Positions 40,030 to 48,211 of a stretch of 64,000 nucleotides of DNA are shown here, piece after piece. Positions within the stretch are counted from its first letter, which is position 1. Every line of letters starts with the position of its first letter. Source of the stretch: Phytohabitans aurantiacus (lineage in GTDB: Bacteria > Actinomycetota > Actinomycetes > Mycobacteriales > Micromonosporaceae); the NCBI RefSeq assembly GCF_027923225.1, contig NZ_BSDI01000052.1, positions 39,110 to 103,109 of the forward strand. Direction: 5' to 3'. Both the position numbers and the translations under genes were made by a program. Below the pieces are notes generated by a model that saw nothing but the letters and a program-made list of their open reading frames with translations, had not been told where the DNA came from and searched no databases.

Positions 40030-40751
40030 GAGCGACCGCCCGGATCGTGGCGGTCGCGGGCCGAGGCGGCACGCGGCTGGTGACCATGCGGTCCGAGCCG
40101 CCGCTCGTGCTCCGCCGCACCGGTCCGGAGACGGCCCATCTCGTCGGCGGCGCGGCCGGCCCGCTGGGCGGTGACCGGCTGCGCGTCGAGGTCGAGGTGG
40201 GCCCGGGCGCGCGCCTCTGCCTGCGGGCCGTCGCCGCCTCACTGGCGCTGCCCGGTGCCAGCGGCGGGGCGTCACTGCTGGAGGTGGCCGCCACCGTGGC
40301 GGCCGGCGGGCACCTGCGGTGGCTGCCCGAGCCGCTGATCGCCGCCCGCGGCTGCGACCATGTTGGACAGTCTACAGTGGAGCTTGCCGAGGGCGCCGCG
40401 CTCGTGTGGCGCGAGGAACTGGTCTGCGGCCGCCACGGCGAGCAGCCCGGCGACGCGCGCCTTGAAACGACCGTGCGCTACGCGGGCGGTACCATCATGC
40501 GCCAGGAAGTGGCGGTCGGACCGCGCGCCGCGGGCTGGGACGGCCCGGCGGTGTTGGGCGGCGGCCGCGCCACCGGTTCGCTGCTGGTGGTCGATCCGGC
40601 CTGGGCCGACAAGCCACCGGAGCCCGCGGTGCTCGGGCCCAGCGCGGCGTGGATGCCGCTCGTGGGGCCGGCTGCCCTCGCGACCGCCACCGGCGCCGAC
40701 CTCCGCGAGGTCCGCGCCGCTCTCGACGAGTGCCTACCCGACGACGTATGA
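40026..40751 (+). CDS. ureD: Urease accessory protein UreD
   Basis: 241 residues from a GTG overlapping the ureG stop (GTGA). Family features: PPLVLRRTG, GGAAGPLGGDRLRVEVEVGPGA, LRWLPEPLIAARGCDH and WREELVCGRHGE. Binds apo-urease and recruits UreF/UreG. Last gene of the compact ureABCFGD set; ureE and a nickel transporter are missing. Its end overlaps the convergent gene by 18 bp. Confidence 0.93.
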   Translation: MRATARIVAVAGRGGTRLVTMRSEPPLVLRRTGPETAHLVGGAAGPLGGDRLRVEVEVGPGARLCLRAVAASLALPGASGGASLLEVAATVAAGGHLRWLPEPLIAARGCDHVGQSTVELAEGAALVWREELVCGRHGEQPGDARLETTVRYAGGTIMRQEVAVGPRAAGWDGPAVLGGGRATGSLLVVDPAWADKPPEPAVLGPSAAWMPLVGPAALATATGADLREVRAALDECLPDDV

Positions 40752-41450
40752 GATCGCGTACTTCCCCTTGCCGGCCGAGCGCTTGAGGGTCTTTTCGATC
40801 GCGCGGACGTCGTCGTAGGGCCCCTGGATGAAGGTCGGCATGCCGTCCAACCCGAAGGTGATGTCGCTCGGCCCGGTCCACGGTCCAAGGAGATCCGCGA
40901 CCGGCGCGTAGTCCGGGTGCGGCTCGAATCCGAGCCCGCGGGCGTAGTCGACGGCGCCGAAGACCACGTGCCGCGCCTGCTCCACCGGTATGGCGAGCGC
41001 TCCACCGTCATAGTTCGCGAAGTAGTTGGCGAGGAACTCGGGCAGCTCGCGCTCGTTCATCGCCGCGCCCAGGGCGTTCTTCACACCCAGGCAGTAGACG
41101 TCGATCAGGAAACCGGCGACCTGGAGCTTGGAGCTGTGCCTCGGCCGGCGGGCGACCATCACGGCCGCGAGCCCGCGAGTCGTCAGGCCGGGCATGTCGA
41201 CGTCGACCCACTCGAGGTGGCCGTTGACGGTGAGCCCGTCGCTCCAGCCACCACTGATCCAGCACCCGGCCAGCTCCGATACCGGCGCCGGGACGTCGCC
41301 GCTCTCGGCGGCGGCCCGGATGAGGGGCGCCACCTCGGCCGGCGTCATGCCAAGCGCGCGGGCGATCACCTTGGGTGGTGCGCCCTTGGCGCGCATCTCG
41401 CGCACCCGTTCCAGGGTCTCGTGGTCGGCCACCGCGCCATCATGCCGCAC
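40734..41450 (-). CDS. Unknown protein with N-terminal HTH-like helices
   Basis: Up to 238 residues; not recognised as a named family. Residues 11-45 (LERVREMRAKGAPPKVIARALGMTPAEVAPLI) look like a helix-turn-helix. The remainder is a compact alpha/beta domain (CWISGGWSDGLTVNGHLEWVDVD; VYCLGVKNALGAAMNERELPEFLANYFANYDGG). Start uncertain: GTG at 41450 or the GTG six codons later. Its 3' end overlaps ureD by 18 bp tail to tail. Confidence 0.65.
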   Translation of the reverse strand: MRHDGAVADHETLERVREMRAKGAPPKVIARALGMTPAEVAPLIRAAAESGDVPAPVSELAGCWISGGWSDGLTVNGHLEWVDVDMPGLTTRGLAAVMVARRPRHSSKLQVAGFLIDVYCLGVKNALGAAMNERELPEFLANYFANYDGGALAIPVEQARHVVFGAVDYARGLGFEPHPDYAPVADLLGPWTGPSDITFGLDGMPTFIQGPYDDVRAIEKTLKRSAGKGKYAISYVVG

Positions 41451-41542
41451 GGTCGTTGATCTGACCCACGTTGGCGCGAACCTTCACGCATCTGATTGAC
41501 ATCTATATAGGAGGAGGTCGTTCTCACCCACGGGAGGATTCG

Positions 41543-41926
41543 ATGAGAACACGCACCGCCGCGGCGGCCCTTGCCGCCCTCGGAGCCCTGGCGATCTTCG
41601 CCCCACCCGCCGCGGCCGCGCCGGCCGCCGGCGACAACGAGGTCCGGATCTACAGCCCGAACGGCGTGATCCTGGTGGACTGCGGCCCGTCCGGCCCGGG
41701 CCTGCCCACCCACCCGCACCAGAAAGAGGTCTGCTCGGAGATCAGCGACGCCAAGGGCGACATCAAGTCGATCCCGCCGCTGCCGGGGCAGGGCTGCACG
41801 GACGTGTGGGACCCGGTGCTGATCGGCGTGACCGGGCGCATGGACGGCAAGGAGATCCTGTTCAGCGAGTTCCAGCCGAACTCGGGCTGCGCGGCCATCT
41901 CGCACGGCCACGTGTTCCTGTACTAA
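41543..41926 (+). CDS. Subtilisin-inhibitor-like (SSI) secreted protease inhibitor
   Basis: 127 residues with a Sec signal peptide (RTRTAAAALAALGALAIFAPPAAAAPA). The mature domain follows the SSI pattern with two disulfide pairs (C47, C64, C85, C116), THPHQKEVC, GDIKSIPPL and DPVLIGVTGRMDGKEILFSEF. By alignment to SSI (C-P-M-V-Y-D-P), the reactive site here is C85-T-D87-V88-W-D-P, making P1 Asp87 rather than Met or Lys. ATG lies 5 nt after GGGAGG; an AT-rich TATATA at 41504 may belong to its promoter. Confidence 0.85.
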   Translation: MRTRTAAAALAALGALAIFAPPAAAAPAAGDNEVRIYSPNGVILVDCGPSGPGLPTHPHQKEVCSEISDAKGDIKSIPPLPGQGCTDVWDPVLIGVTGRMDGKEILFSEFQPNSGCAAISHGHVFLY

Positions 41927-41978
41927 GGGCGAGTCGGCACCCGCCGGGCGCGCCGCTCTGCCGGGCGCACCGCTTGCC

Positions 41979-42054
41979 GATCAAGGAGATTCGCATCGAT
42001 CAAGGGCGAATGCACGCGGAAAAGAGATCGAACCACGTGCGTTCGCCCTTGATC
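41979..42054 (+). repeat. R element copy 7 (76 bp)
   Basis: Forward orientation; outer box GATCAAGGAGATTCGCATC, core with loop GGAAAAGAGATCGAACC. Located between the SSI-like gene and the guanidine riboswitch. The rest of 41927-42118 shows nothing else recognisable. Confidence 0.9.
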
Positions 42055-42118
42055 GACGGAAAAGGGCGAGGAGGGCGGCGCGCGCGTGCGACGCCCTCAT
42101 CTGCGTCGATACATAGGC

Positions 42119-42134
42119 GTAACCAACGGGCAAA
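42119..42134 (+). promoter_or_regulatory. Candidate GlnR box upstream of the guanidine riboswitch
   Basis: GTAAC-CAACGG-GCAAA fits gTnAC-N6-GaAAC with two substitutions, 50 bp before the riboswitch. It is a weaker match than the ureA site. Confidence 0.35.
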
Positions 42135-42183
42135 GTATCCGCAATGGGCAGCCGGTCTACTGCGGAAGACTCACCACAGGTGA

Positions 42184-42292
42184 GGCGCGCCTAGGGTTCC
42201 GCCGCCCCAGCAGCGGGCGGGCCTGGTCCGAGAGACGCAGGCGCGGCGGCATCGAGCCGCCGCGCTCCACGGCGGGACAAAAGCCCGGGAGA
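42184..42292 (+). ncRNA. Guanidine-I (ykkC) riboswitch aptamer
   Basis: Contains the hallmark conserved blocks of the ykkC class in order: CTAGGGTTCCG (42191-42201), TGGTCCGAGAG (42224-42234), a variable GC-rich hairpin with arms GCGCGGCGGC and GCCGCCGCGC, then ACGGCGGGACAAAAGCCCGG and GAGA (42269-42292). This class binds free guanidinium and turns on detoxification or degradation genes. It lies 48 nt before the start of a guanidine-hydrolase-type gene. Confidence 0.93.
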
Positions 42293-42320
42293 CAGCCGTT
42301 CCTGGCTGTATCCAGCCAGG
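42292..42320 (+). promoter_or_regulatory. Expression platform: mutually exclusive hairpins
   Basis: ACAGCC (42292-42297) can pair with GGCTGT (42304-42309), but the same bases form the arm of CCTGGCTG/CAGCCAGG (42301-42308 with 42313-42320, TATC loop). No U-run follows and the ribosome binding site GGAGG is at 42330, so translational or Rho-type control is more likely than intrinsic termination. Confidence 0.55.
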
Positions 42321-42339
42321 CCTTCGCCCGGAGGTGCCC

Positions 42340-43455
42340 GTGGGAATGTTCCATAACCACTACGGTCCCGAGGCCCGCTACGCCGTCGAACGCGAGGCCG
42401 AACTGCCCACCACGAAGTGGGAGGAAGAGGTCGCGCGCGGGTTGGAGTACGGGCTGCCCGGCGCCGACTCCATCGTCGACAAGCGCATCCCGACGTTCTC
42501 CCGCGGCGAGTTGCCGCACTTCGCCGGCATCAACACGTTTCTGAAGGCGCCGTACCTAGAAGACGTGCGCCGCTGCGGCGAGTACGACGTGGCGGTGCTG
42601 GGCGCGCCCTTCGACGGCGGCACGACGTACCGTTCCGGCACGCGCTTCGGCCCGCAGGGCATCCGCAAGATCTCCGCCCTCTACGGCCCGTACTCGTTCG
42701 AGCTCGGCGTCGACCTGCGCGAGTCGATCACGATCGCGGACCTCGGCGACGTGTTCACCATCCCCGCCAACATCGAAAAGACCTTCGACCAGATCTCGAA
42801 GGCGGTCAGCCACGTGTACTCCTCCGGCGCGTTCCCGGTGGTGCTGGGCGGTGACCACTCGATCGGGTACCCGACGGTGCGCGGGGTCGCCGAACATCTC
42901 GACGGCAACCTGGGGATCATCCACTTCGACCGGCACGTCGACACCCAGGAGACCGACCTCGACGAACGGATGCACACGACGCCCTGGTTCCATGCGACGG
43001 ACATCCCCAACGTCCCGCCGAAGAACCTCGTGCAGATCGGCATCGGCGGCTGGCAGGCGCCCCGCCCCGGCGTCAAGGTGGGGCGCGAGCGCGGCACCAC
43101 GATCATGACGGTTACCGACTGCGTCGAGATGGGCATCGAGGCCGCCGCCGAGCGCGCCCTGGAGGTCGCGTGGGACGGCGCGGAGGCGGTGTGGCTGTCG
43201 TTCGACGTCGACTGTCTGGACGCCGCGTTCGTACCCGGCACCGGCTGGCCCGAGCCCGGCGGCTTCCTCCCGCGCGAGGTGCTCAAGTTCATCCAGCTCA
43301 TCGCCGAGCGGCCGCTCGCCGGCATCGAAATCGTCGAGTGCTCCCCGCCGTACGACAACGCCGAGATCACGTCCCTCATCGCCACGCGCGTCATCTGCGA
43401 CACCCTCGGCTGCCTGGTGCGGGCCGGCCACCTCCCCCAAAGGAGCACGTCATGA
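42340..43455 (+). CDS. Guanidine hydrolase-type ureohydrolase (agmatinase family)
   Basis: 371 residues of the arginase/agmatinase fold. Binuclear metal ligands: H173 (GGDHS), D197, H199 and D201 (FDRHVDT, with Arg replacing the usual Ala of DAHxD), D289 and D291 (SFDVDCLD). The insert DLDERMHTTPWFHATDIPNV and the riboswitch in front point to the nickel-dependent guanidine hydrolase (GdmH) branch, yielding urea and ammonia. GTG at 42340 is 5 nt after GGAGG. Agmatinase or another guanidino substrate cannot be excluded from sequence alone. Confidence 0.85.
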   Translation: MGMFHNHYGPEARYAVEREAELPTTKWEEEVARGLEYGLPGADSIVDKRIPTFSRGELPHFAGINTFLKAPYLEDVRRCGEYDVAVLGAPFDGGTTYRSGTRFGPQGIRKISALYGPYSFELGVDLRESITIADLGDVFTIPANIEKTFDQISKAVSHVYSSGAFPVVLGGDHSIGYPTVRGVAEHLDGNLGIIHFDRHVDTQETDLDERMHTTPWFHATDIPNVPPKNLVQIGIGGWQAPRPGVKVGRERGTTIMTVTDCVEMGIEAAAERALEVAWDGAEAVWLSFDVDCLDAAFVPGTGWPEPGGFLPREVLKFIQLIAERPLAGIEIVECSPPYDNAEITSLIATRVICDTLGCLVRAGHLPQRSTS

Positions 43456-44441
43456 AGAGGCTTCTCGCCGCCGCCGCGGCGGCGCTGCTTTTGCTGGCCG
43501 CGTGCGGGTCCACAGAGGACGACGCCGCCGGTGAACCGACCACGGTACGCATCGGGTTCAGCGCCTGGCCCGGCTGGTTCCCCTGGCAGGTCGCGCAGGA
43601 GCAGGGCCTGTTCGCCAAGAACGGCGTGACCGTCGACCTCAAGTACTTCGACAGCTACACCGACAGCCTCACCGCCCTGTCGACCGGCAACCTCGACGCC
43701 AACAGCCAGACCCTCAACGACACGCTCTCCTCGGTCAGCGGCGGCGCGCAGCAGACCATCGTGCTCGTCAACGACAACTCCACCGGCAACGACCAGATCA
43801 TCGCCAAGCCGGGCATCGACTCGGTTCTTGAGTTGAAAGGCAAGACGGTCGCCGTCGAGCAGGGCACGGTCGACCACTACCTTCTGTTGCTCGCCCTCCA
43901 GAAGGCCAGACTGTCCGAAAAGGACATCACGGTGAAGCCGCTGCTGACCGATGCCGCCGCGGCCGCGTTCCTCGCCGGGCAGGTCGACGCCGTCGGGGCG
44001 TTCGCGCCGTTTACCACCACGGCGCTCGGGCTCGCCGGCAGCAAGGCCATCGCCACCTCCGCGGACTTCCCCGGCGCGATCCCCGACCACCTCGTGTTCA
44101 CCGCTGACTTCGTCAAGGACCACCCCAAAGAGGTACAGGCCATGGTGGACACCTGGTTCGAGACGCTGGCGTGGATCAAGGCGAACCCCGACGCGGCCAT
44201 CAGCATCATGGCCAAGAAGGGCGGCGTCAGCGACGCCGACTACAAGACCTATGACGCGGGTACCACTATCTTCGCGCGGGAGCAGAACCTCGCGGCATTC
44301 GAATCGGGTACCACGCCGGCGCACCTGGACTACCAGGCCAAGTCGATCGCGCAATTCCTGGTCAAGGCCGGCCTGGTCGACGAGGAGCCGCCCCTCGATG
44401 GCCTGTTCGATCCGACGTTCGTCAAGGCATCGTCCTCATGA
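43452..44441 (+). CDS. ABC transporter substrate-binding lipoprotein (NitT/TauT type)
   Basis: 329 residues. Lipoprotein signal with lipobox LLAAC, then a type II periplasmic-binding fold (VRIGFSAWPGWFPWQVAQEQGLFAKNGV, ALSTGNLDANSQTLND, AVEQGTVDHYLLLLAL). Probably binds guanidine given its riboswitch control; nitrate/taurine/thiamine-precursor-type ligands are known for the wider family. ATGA overlap with the hydrolase and with the permease. Confidence 0.9.
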   Translation: MKRLLAAAAAALLLLAACGSTEDDAAGEPTTVRIGFSAWPGWFPWQVAQEQGLFAKNGVTVDLKYFDSYTDSLTALSTGNLDANSQTLNDTLSSVSGGAQQTIVLVNDNSTGNDQIIAKPGIDSVLELKGKTVAVEQGTVDHYLLLLALQKARLSEKDITVKPLLTDAAAAAFLAGQVDAVGAFAPFTTTALGLAGSKAIATSADFPGAIPDHLVFTADFVKDHPKEVQAMVDTWFETLAWIKANPDAAISIMAKKGGVSDADYKTYDAGTTIFAREQNLAAFESGTTPAHLDYQAKSIAQFLVKAGLVDEEPPLDGLFDPTFVKASSS

Positions 44442-45292
44442 CCGTGACGGCGCCGGTGGAAAGATCGCACCGGGAGTGGGATCCGCTCCCCCGCCGCCGG
44501 CCCGCCCGGCGGGTGCCGAGCCTGCTCGCCATCCGCAGCCCGATAGCCCCGGCGGCGAGGTGGACGCTGGCGGTGCTGTCGGTGGCGGTGCCGCTGGTCG
44601 CGTGGCAGGTCGGCAGCGTACTGGTTGACGGGCGCCCAGACTTCCTGCCCTCGCCGGCCGAGGCGTGGGCGGCCGGTGTCGAGATGGCCCGCTCCGGTGT
44701 CCTGTGGACCGACGCGTGGGCGACCGTGGCGCGCGTGCTGCAAGGCTTCGGGCTGGCCGTGCTCGTGTCGGTGCCGCTCGGTATCCTGATGGGCAGTTTC
44801 CGGGCCGCCCAGTCCGCCCTCGAACCGGTGATAGGCCTGCTGCGCTACCTCCCAGCGAGTGCGTTCATCCCACTGCTGATCATCTGGCTGGGCCTCGGCG
44901 AGCCGTCGAAGATCGCGCTGCTGTTCATCGGCACGATCTTCTTCAACACGCTGATGACCGCGGACGCGGTGCGGCAGGTGCCGACCGCGCTGATCGACGT
45001 GTCGTACACCCTCGGAGCAAGACGTGGAGAGGTGCTGCGCAAAGTGATCGTGCCCGGCGCGCTCCCGGGCATGCTCGACGCCATCAGGGTCAACGCGGCC
45101 GCCGCGTGGAACTTCGTGGTGGTCGCCGAGCTGATCGCCTCCGAGTCGGGCCTCGGGTACCGGATCGTGCGGGCGCAACGGTTCAACCAGATCGACCGCA
45201 TCTTCGCCGTACTCGTGGTCATCGCCATCATCGGCTTGACGATCGACCTGCTGCTGCGCCTGACCCGCGACCGAGTCGGGCGGTGGGTGTGA
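44438..45292 (+). CDS. ABC transporter permease (NitT/TauT type)
   Basis: 284 residues: charged cytoplasmic N-terminus, then about six membrane helices; the EAA loop for the ATPase is in LIDVSYTLGARRGEVLRKVIVPGALPGMLDAIR. ATG overlaps the binding-protein stop. Co-translated with the ATPase (GTGA). Confidence 0.92.
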   Translation: MTVTAPVERSHREWDPLPRRRPARRVPSLLAIRSPIAPAARWTLAVLSVAVPLVAWQVGSVLVDGRPDFLPSPAEAWAAGVEMARSGVLWTDAWATVARVLQGFGLAVLVSVPLGILMGSFRAAQSALEPVIGLLRYLPASAFIPLLIIWLGLGEPSKIALLFIGTIFFNTLMTADAVRQVPTALIDVSYTLGARRGEVLRKVIVPGALPGMLDAIRVNAAAAWNFVVVAELIASESGLGYRIVRAQRFNQIDRIFAVLVVIAIIGLTIDLLLRLTRDRVGRWV

Positions 45293-46056
45293 GCGCTGTA
45301 CTCGAGTTAGCCGGCGTGGTGAAGGATTTCGGCGCGGTGCGCGCGCTCGACGGCATCGACCTGACCGTGCCGCGCGGTCAGTTCCTCTCCGTCGTCGGCG
45401 CCAGCGGCTCCGGCAAGTCGACACTGCTGTCGCTGGTGGCCGGGCTCGCCCGGCCCACCGGCGGCGAGGTGCGCCTCGATGGCCGCGCGGTGAGCGGCCC
45501 GGGACCGGATCGCGGCCTGGTCTTCCAGCAGGGCGCCGTGTACCCGTGGCGCACCGTCGAGCGAAACGTGGGGTTCGGGCTGGAGCTCCTGCCGATCAGC
45601 CGGGCCGAGCGCGCCCGCAGGGTCACCTGGTACCTGGACGAGACCGGACTGGCCGACCTGCGTCACGCCCTGCCGAAGCAGCTGTCGGGCGGCCAGCGGC
45701 AGCGGGTCGCCATCGCGCGGGCGCTCGCCTGCGAGCCGGAGGTGCTGCTGCTGGACGAGCCGTTCGGTGCACTGGACGTGCAAACCAAGGAGGACATGCA
45801 GATCCTCATCCGGCGGGTCTGGCGCGACACCGGCACGACGGTCCTGATGGTCACGCACGACGTGGAGGAGGCCGTGTTCCTCGGCCAGCGGGTCGTGGTG
45901 CTCGCCAGCGACCCCGGTCGGATCGCGGCCGACATCGCTGTCAATCTGCCCGACGATCGTGAACTGTCGGCAAAAAGACTCCCTGAATTTCTCGCCCTAC
46001 GCATCCAAGTAGAGGATCTCGTCCGTACCTATCACCGACGTCACCAGGCAAAATAA
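45289..46056 (+). CDS. ABC transporter ATP-binding protein (NitT/TauT type)
   Basis: 255 residues from a GTG overlapping the permease stop. Walker A GASGSGKST, Q-loop GLVFQQGAVYPW, signature LSGGQRQRVAIARAL, Walker B VLLLDEPFGALD, and H-loop MVTHDVEEA. Energises the importer encoded just upstream. Last gene of the four-gene guanidine operon. Confidence 0.94.
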   Translation: MSAVLELAGVVKDFGAVRALDGIDLTVPRGQFLSVVGASGSGKSTLLSLVAGLARPTGGEVRLDGRAVSGPGPDRGLVFQQGAVYPWRTVERNVGFGLELLPISRAERARRVTWYLDETGLADLRHALPKQLSGGQRQRVAIARALACEPEVLLLDEPFGALDVQTKEDMQILIRRVWRDTGTTVLMVTHDVEEAVFLGQRVVVLASDPGRIAADIAVNLPDDRELSAKRLPEFLALRIQVEDLVRTYHRRHQAK

Positions 46057-46171
46057 CGATCTGGACCGGGCAGTATCGGATCATCAGCCGACACTGCTAC
46101 GTACGGATCTGGGATGGCTTGCCTCCTTACCTGGTGCTGGAGTAGTGGTGCGGCTACGGGGAGGTCAAGCT

Positions 46172-48211
46172 GTGGCGTCGGAGCGACGCCTTGTCGCAGG
46201 CCGGTACTTCCTGGAATCGGTCATCGGCACGGGCGGTATGGGGGTGGTCTGGCGAGCCTACGATCTGCGCCTCGCACGTTGGGTCGCGATCAAGGAGATC
46301 CGCTTCGACCAGTACGTCACCCCGCAAGAGCGGGATGAGATCAAGCAACGCGCGATGGTGGAGGCGCTCAGCGCGGGCCGCCTCTTCCATCCGAACATCG
46401 TGGCCGTCTACGACGCGGTCGAAGACGCCGACCAGCCGTGGGTCGTCATGCGCCTCGTCGAGGGCCGGTCACTGCGCCAGCTCGTCAAGGAAGACGGGCC
46501 GCTGGAACCGATGGCCGCGGTGCGACTCGGGCTGGGCCTGCTCGACGCCCTCGACGCCGCCCACGCGGCCGGCGTCATCCACCGCGACGTCAAACCCTCC
46601 AACGTCCTCGTACAGGCCGACGGCCGCCCGCTGCTGAGCGACTTCTCCATCGCCACCGTCGGCGACCCCCAGGCCGCCATCCGCACCGTCGCGGTGATGG
46701 GAAGCCCCGGGTACGTAGCACCGGAACGCCTGCACGGCGCACCCGGTGGCGCGCCAGCAGACCTGTTCGGGCTCGGCGCGACGCTGTTCTTCGCGGTCGA
46801 GGGCGTGGGCCCGTTCGCGCGCGGCGACACCATGGCATGCCTGGTCGCGACCGTCTGCGAGCCGCACCCCCGCCCCCGCCGGGCCGGACCGCTCACCCCG
46901 GTGATCGACGCGCTACTCGCCAAGAACGTCGCCGACCGCCTCGACGCGGCCGGAGCGCGCGAGGCACTACTGAAGGCCGCCCGCCCACGCCGGCGCCGCC
47001 GGGCAGTGCCGCCGCACCCACTGCTGTTGTCCCGCCGCGCGTACCTTCCCCCGTGGCGCGCGGCACCGATCGACACCGCGGCAATACTCGCGTCGACCGC
47101 ATCGGCGGCGCTTGACTCCGCCGAGCCCCTGGCCGGCACGGCACGCCTCGCCTCTGATTCCGCCTCCGCCTCCGCCGAGCCACTGGCCGGCACGCGCCTC
47201 GACTCCGATCCCGACTCCGCCGAGGCGCCGGTCGGCACGGCGCGCCTTGCCTCCGACCCCGGCGGGCCGCTGGTCGGCACGGCGCGCCTCGCCTCTGATT
47301 CCGCCTCCGCTGAGCCAGCGGCCGGCCCGACGCGCCTCGCCTCCGACCCTGACTCCGCCGAGCCGCCGGTCGGCACGGCGCGCCTCGATGCGGCGGCGGC
47401 AGGCGCTGACCGTCCGGCGATGCCCGGCGGGCGAGCGACGGCGCGGTTCACGGCGGACGCTCGCGGTGACCGCCCGCGCCCGGCGACCCTGGTCCGGCGG
47501 CGGATCGGCCGGCGCGGTCGCGTCGCCCTCGTCACGTCAGCGGCCGCCCTGTTGCTGCCGATGGCGGCGGCACTGGCCAGCCTCACCTCGACACCGAGCG
47601 GCCCCAACGGCGAACGGATCGTCGAGGCCCGACCGGTGCCACCGGGCATACCCGCGACCAACCCGCCACGCAAAGGGCTCACCCTCGCCATGCCCGACCT
47701 CGCGTCACCGAACAGCACCCCGCCCCCGGAGGCCCTCCCCGGCGCCGTGCTGACCACCGAGCCCGTCGCACGGACCGCCAGCCCCACTCCGAAACCGAGC
47801 GGAGGCGGCGGCGCGGCACCGACCACCCGGGCCCCGCGCCCACCCGCACGCGTCACCGGCGTGGCCGTCAACGTCACGGTCGCCGCAGACTGCACCTACA
47901 CCGTCGACGCGACCGCGACCGTCTCCGGCGCCACCATGGTGGTGTACCAGGTCACGGCCGTCGACGGTTCGACCAGTACGCACACCACGACCGCCACGGC
48001 GGCCGGCACCGTCACCCTCCCCGTTTCCGGGGGCGGCCCACTGACGACAGGCCCCGCGCGAGTACAGGTCACCGTCCTCGAACCGACCCGGCTCTCCGCG
48101 ACCGGCTCCGCCGACGTACCGCCGGAGTGCTCACCCACCGCGACCCCATCCGCGACCGCGTCGATCACCCCCACAGCGACCGACCCCGCCCTCACCCCTT
48201 CCCCGACGTGA
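46172..48211 (+). CDS. Membrane serine/threonine protein kinase (PknB-like, DFS variant)
   Basis: 679 residues from a GTG 7 nt after GGGGAGG. Kinase domain about 8-270: Gly loop IGTGGMG, K41, E64, catalytic HRD139-V-K-x-x-N144, but D157-F-S159 replaces the usual DFG. Then a tandem-repeat linker (residues 315-405, about seven variants of SAEPLAGTARLASD), a membrane helix (451-471), and a Thr/Pro-rich outer region with a beta-sandwich-like segment (VTGVAVNVTVAADCTYTVDATATV). Signal and substrates unknown. Confidence 0.88.
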   Translation: MASERRLVAGRYFLESVIGTGGMGVVWRAYDLRLARWVAIKEIRFDQYVTPQERDEIKQRAMVEALSAGRLFHPNIVAVYDAVEDADQPWVVMRLVEGRSLRQLVKEDGPLEPMAAVRLGLGLLDALDAAHAAGVIHRDVKPSNVLVQADGRPLLSDFSIATVGDPQAAIRTVAVMGSPGYVAPERLHGAPGGAPADLFGLGATLFFAVEGVGPFARGDTMACLVATVCEPHPRPRRAGPLTPVIDALLAKNVADRLDAAGAREALLKAARPRRRRRAVPPHPLLLSRRAYLPPWRAAPIDTAAILASTASAALDSAEPLAGTARLASDSASASAEPLAGTRLDSDPDSAEAPVGTARLASDPGGPLVGTARLASDSASAEPAAGPTRLASDPDSAEPPVGTARLDAAAAGADRPAMPGGRATARFTADARGDRPRPATLVRRRIGRRGRVALVTSAAALLLPMAAALASLTSTPSGPNGERIVEARPVPPGIPATNPPRKGLTLAMPDLASPNSTPPPEALPGAVLTTEPVARTASPTPKPSGGGGAAPTTRAPRPPARVTGVAVNVTVAADCTYTVDATATVSGATMVVYQVTAVDGSTSTHTTTATAAGTVTLPVSGGGPLTTGPARVQVTVLEPTRLSATGSADVPPECSPTATPSATASITPTATDPALTPSPT

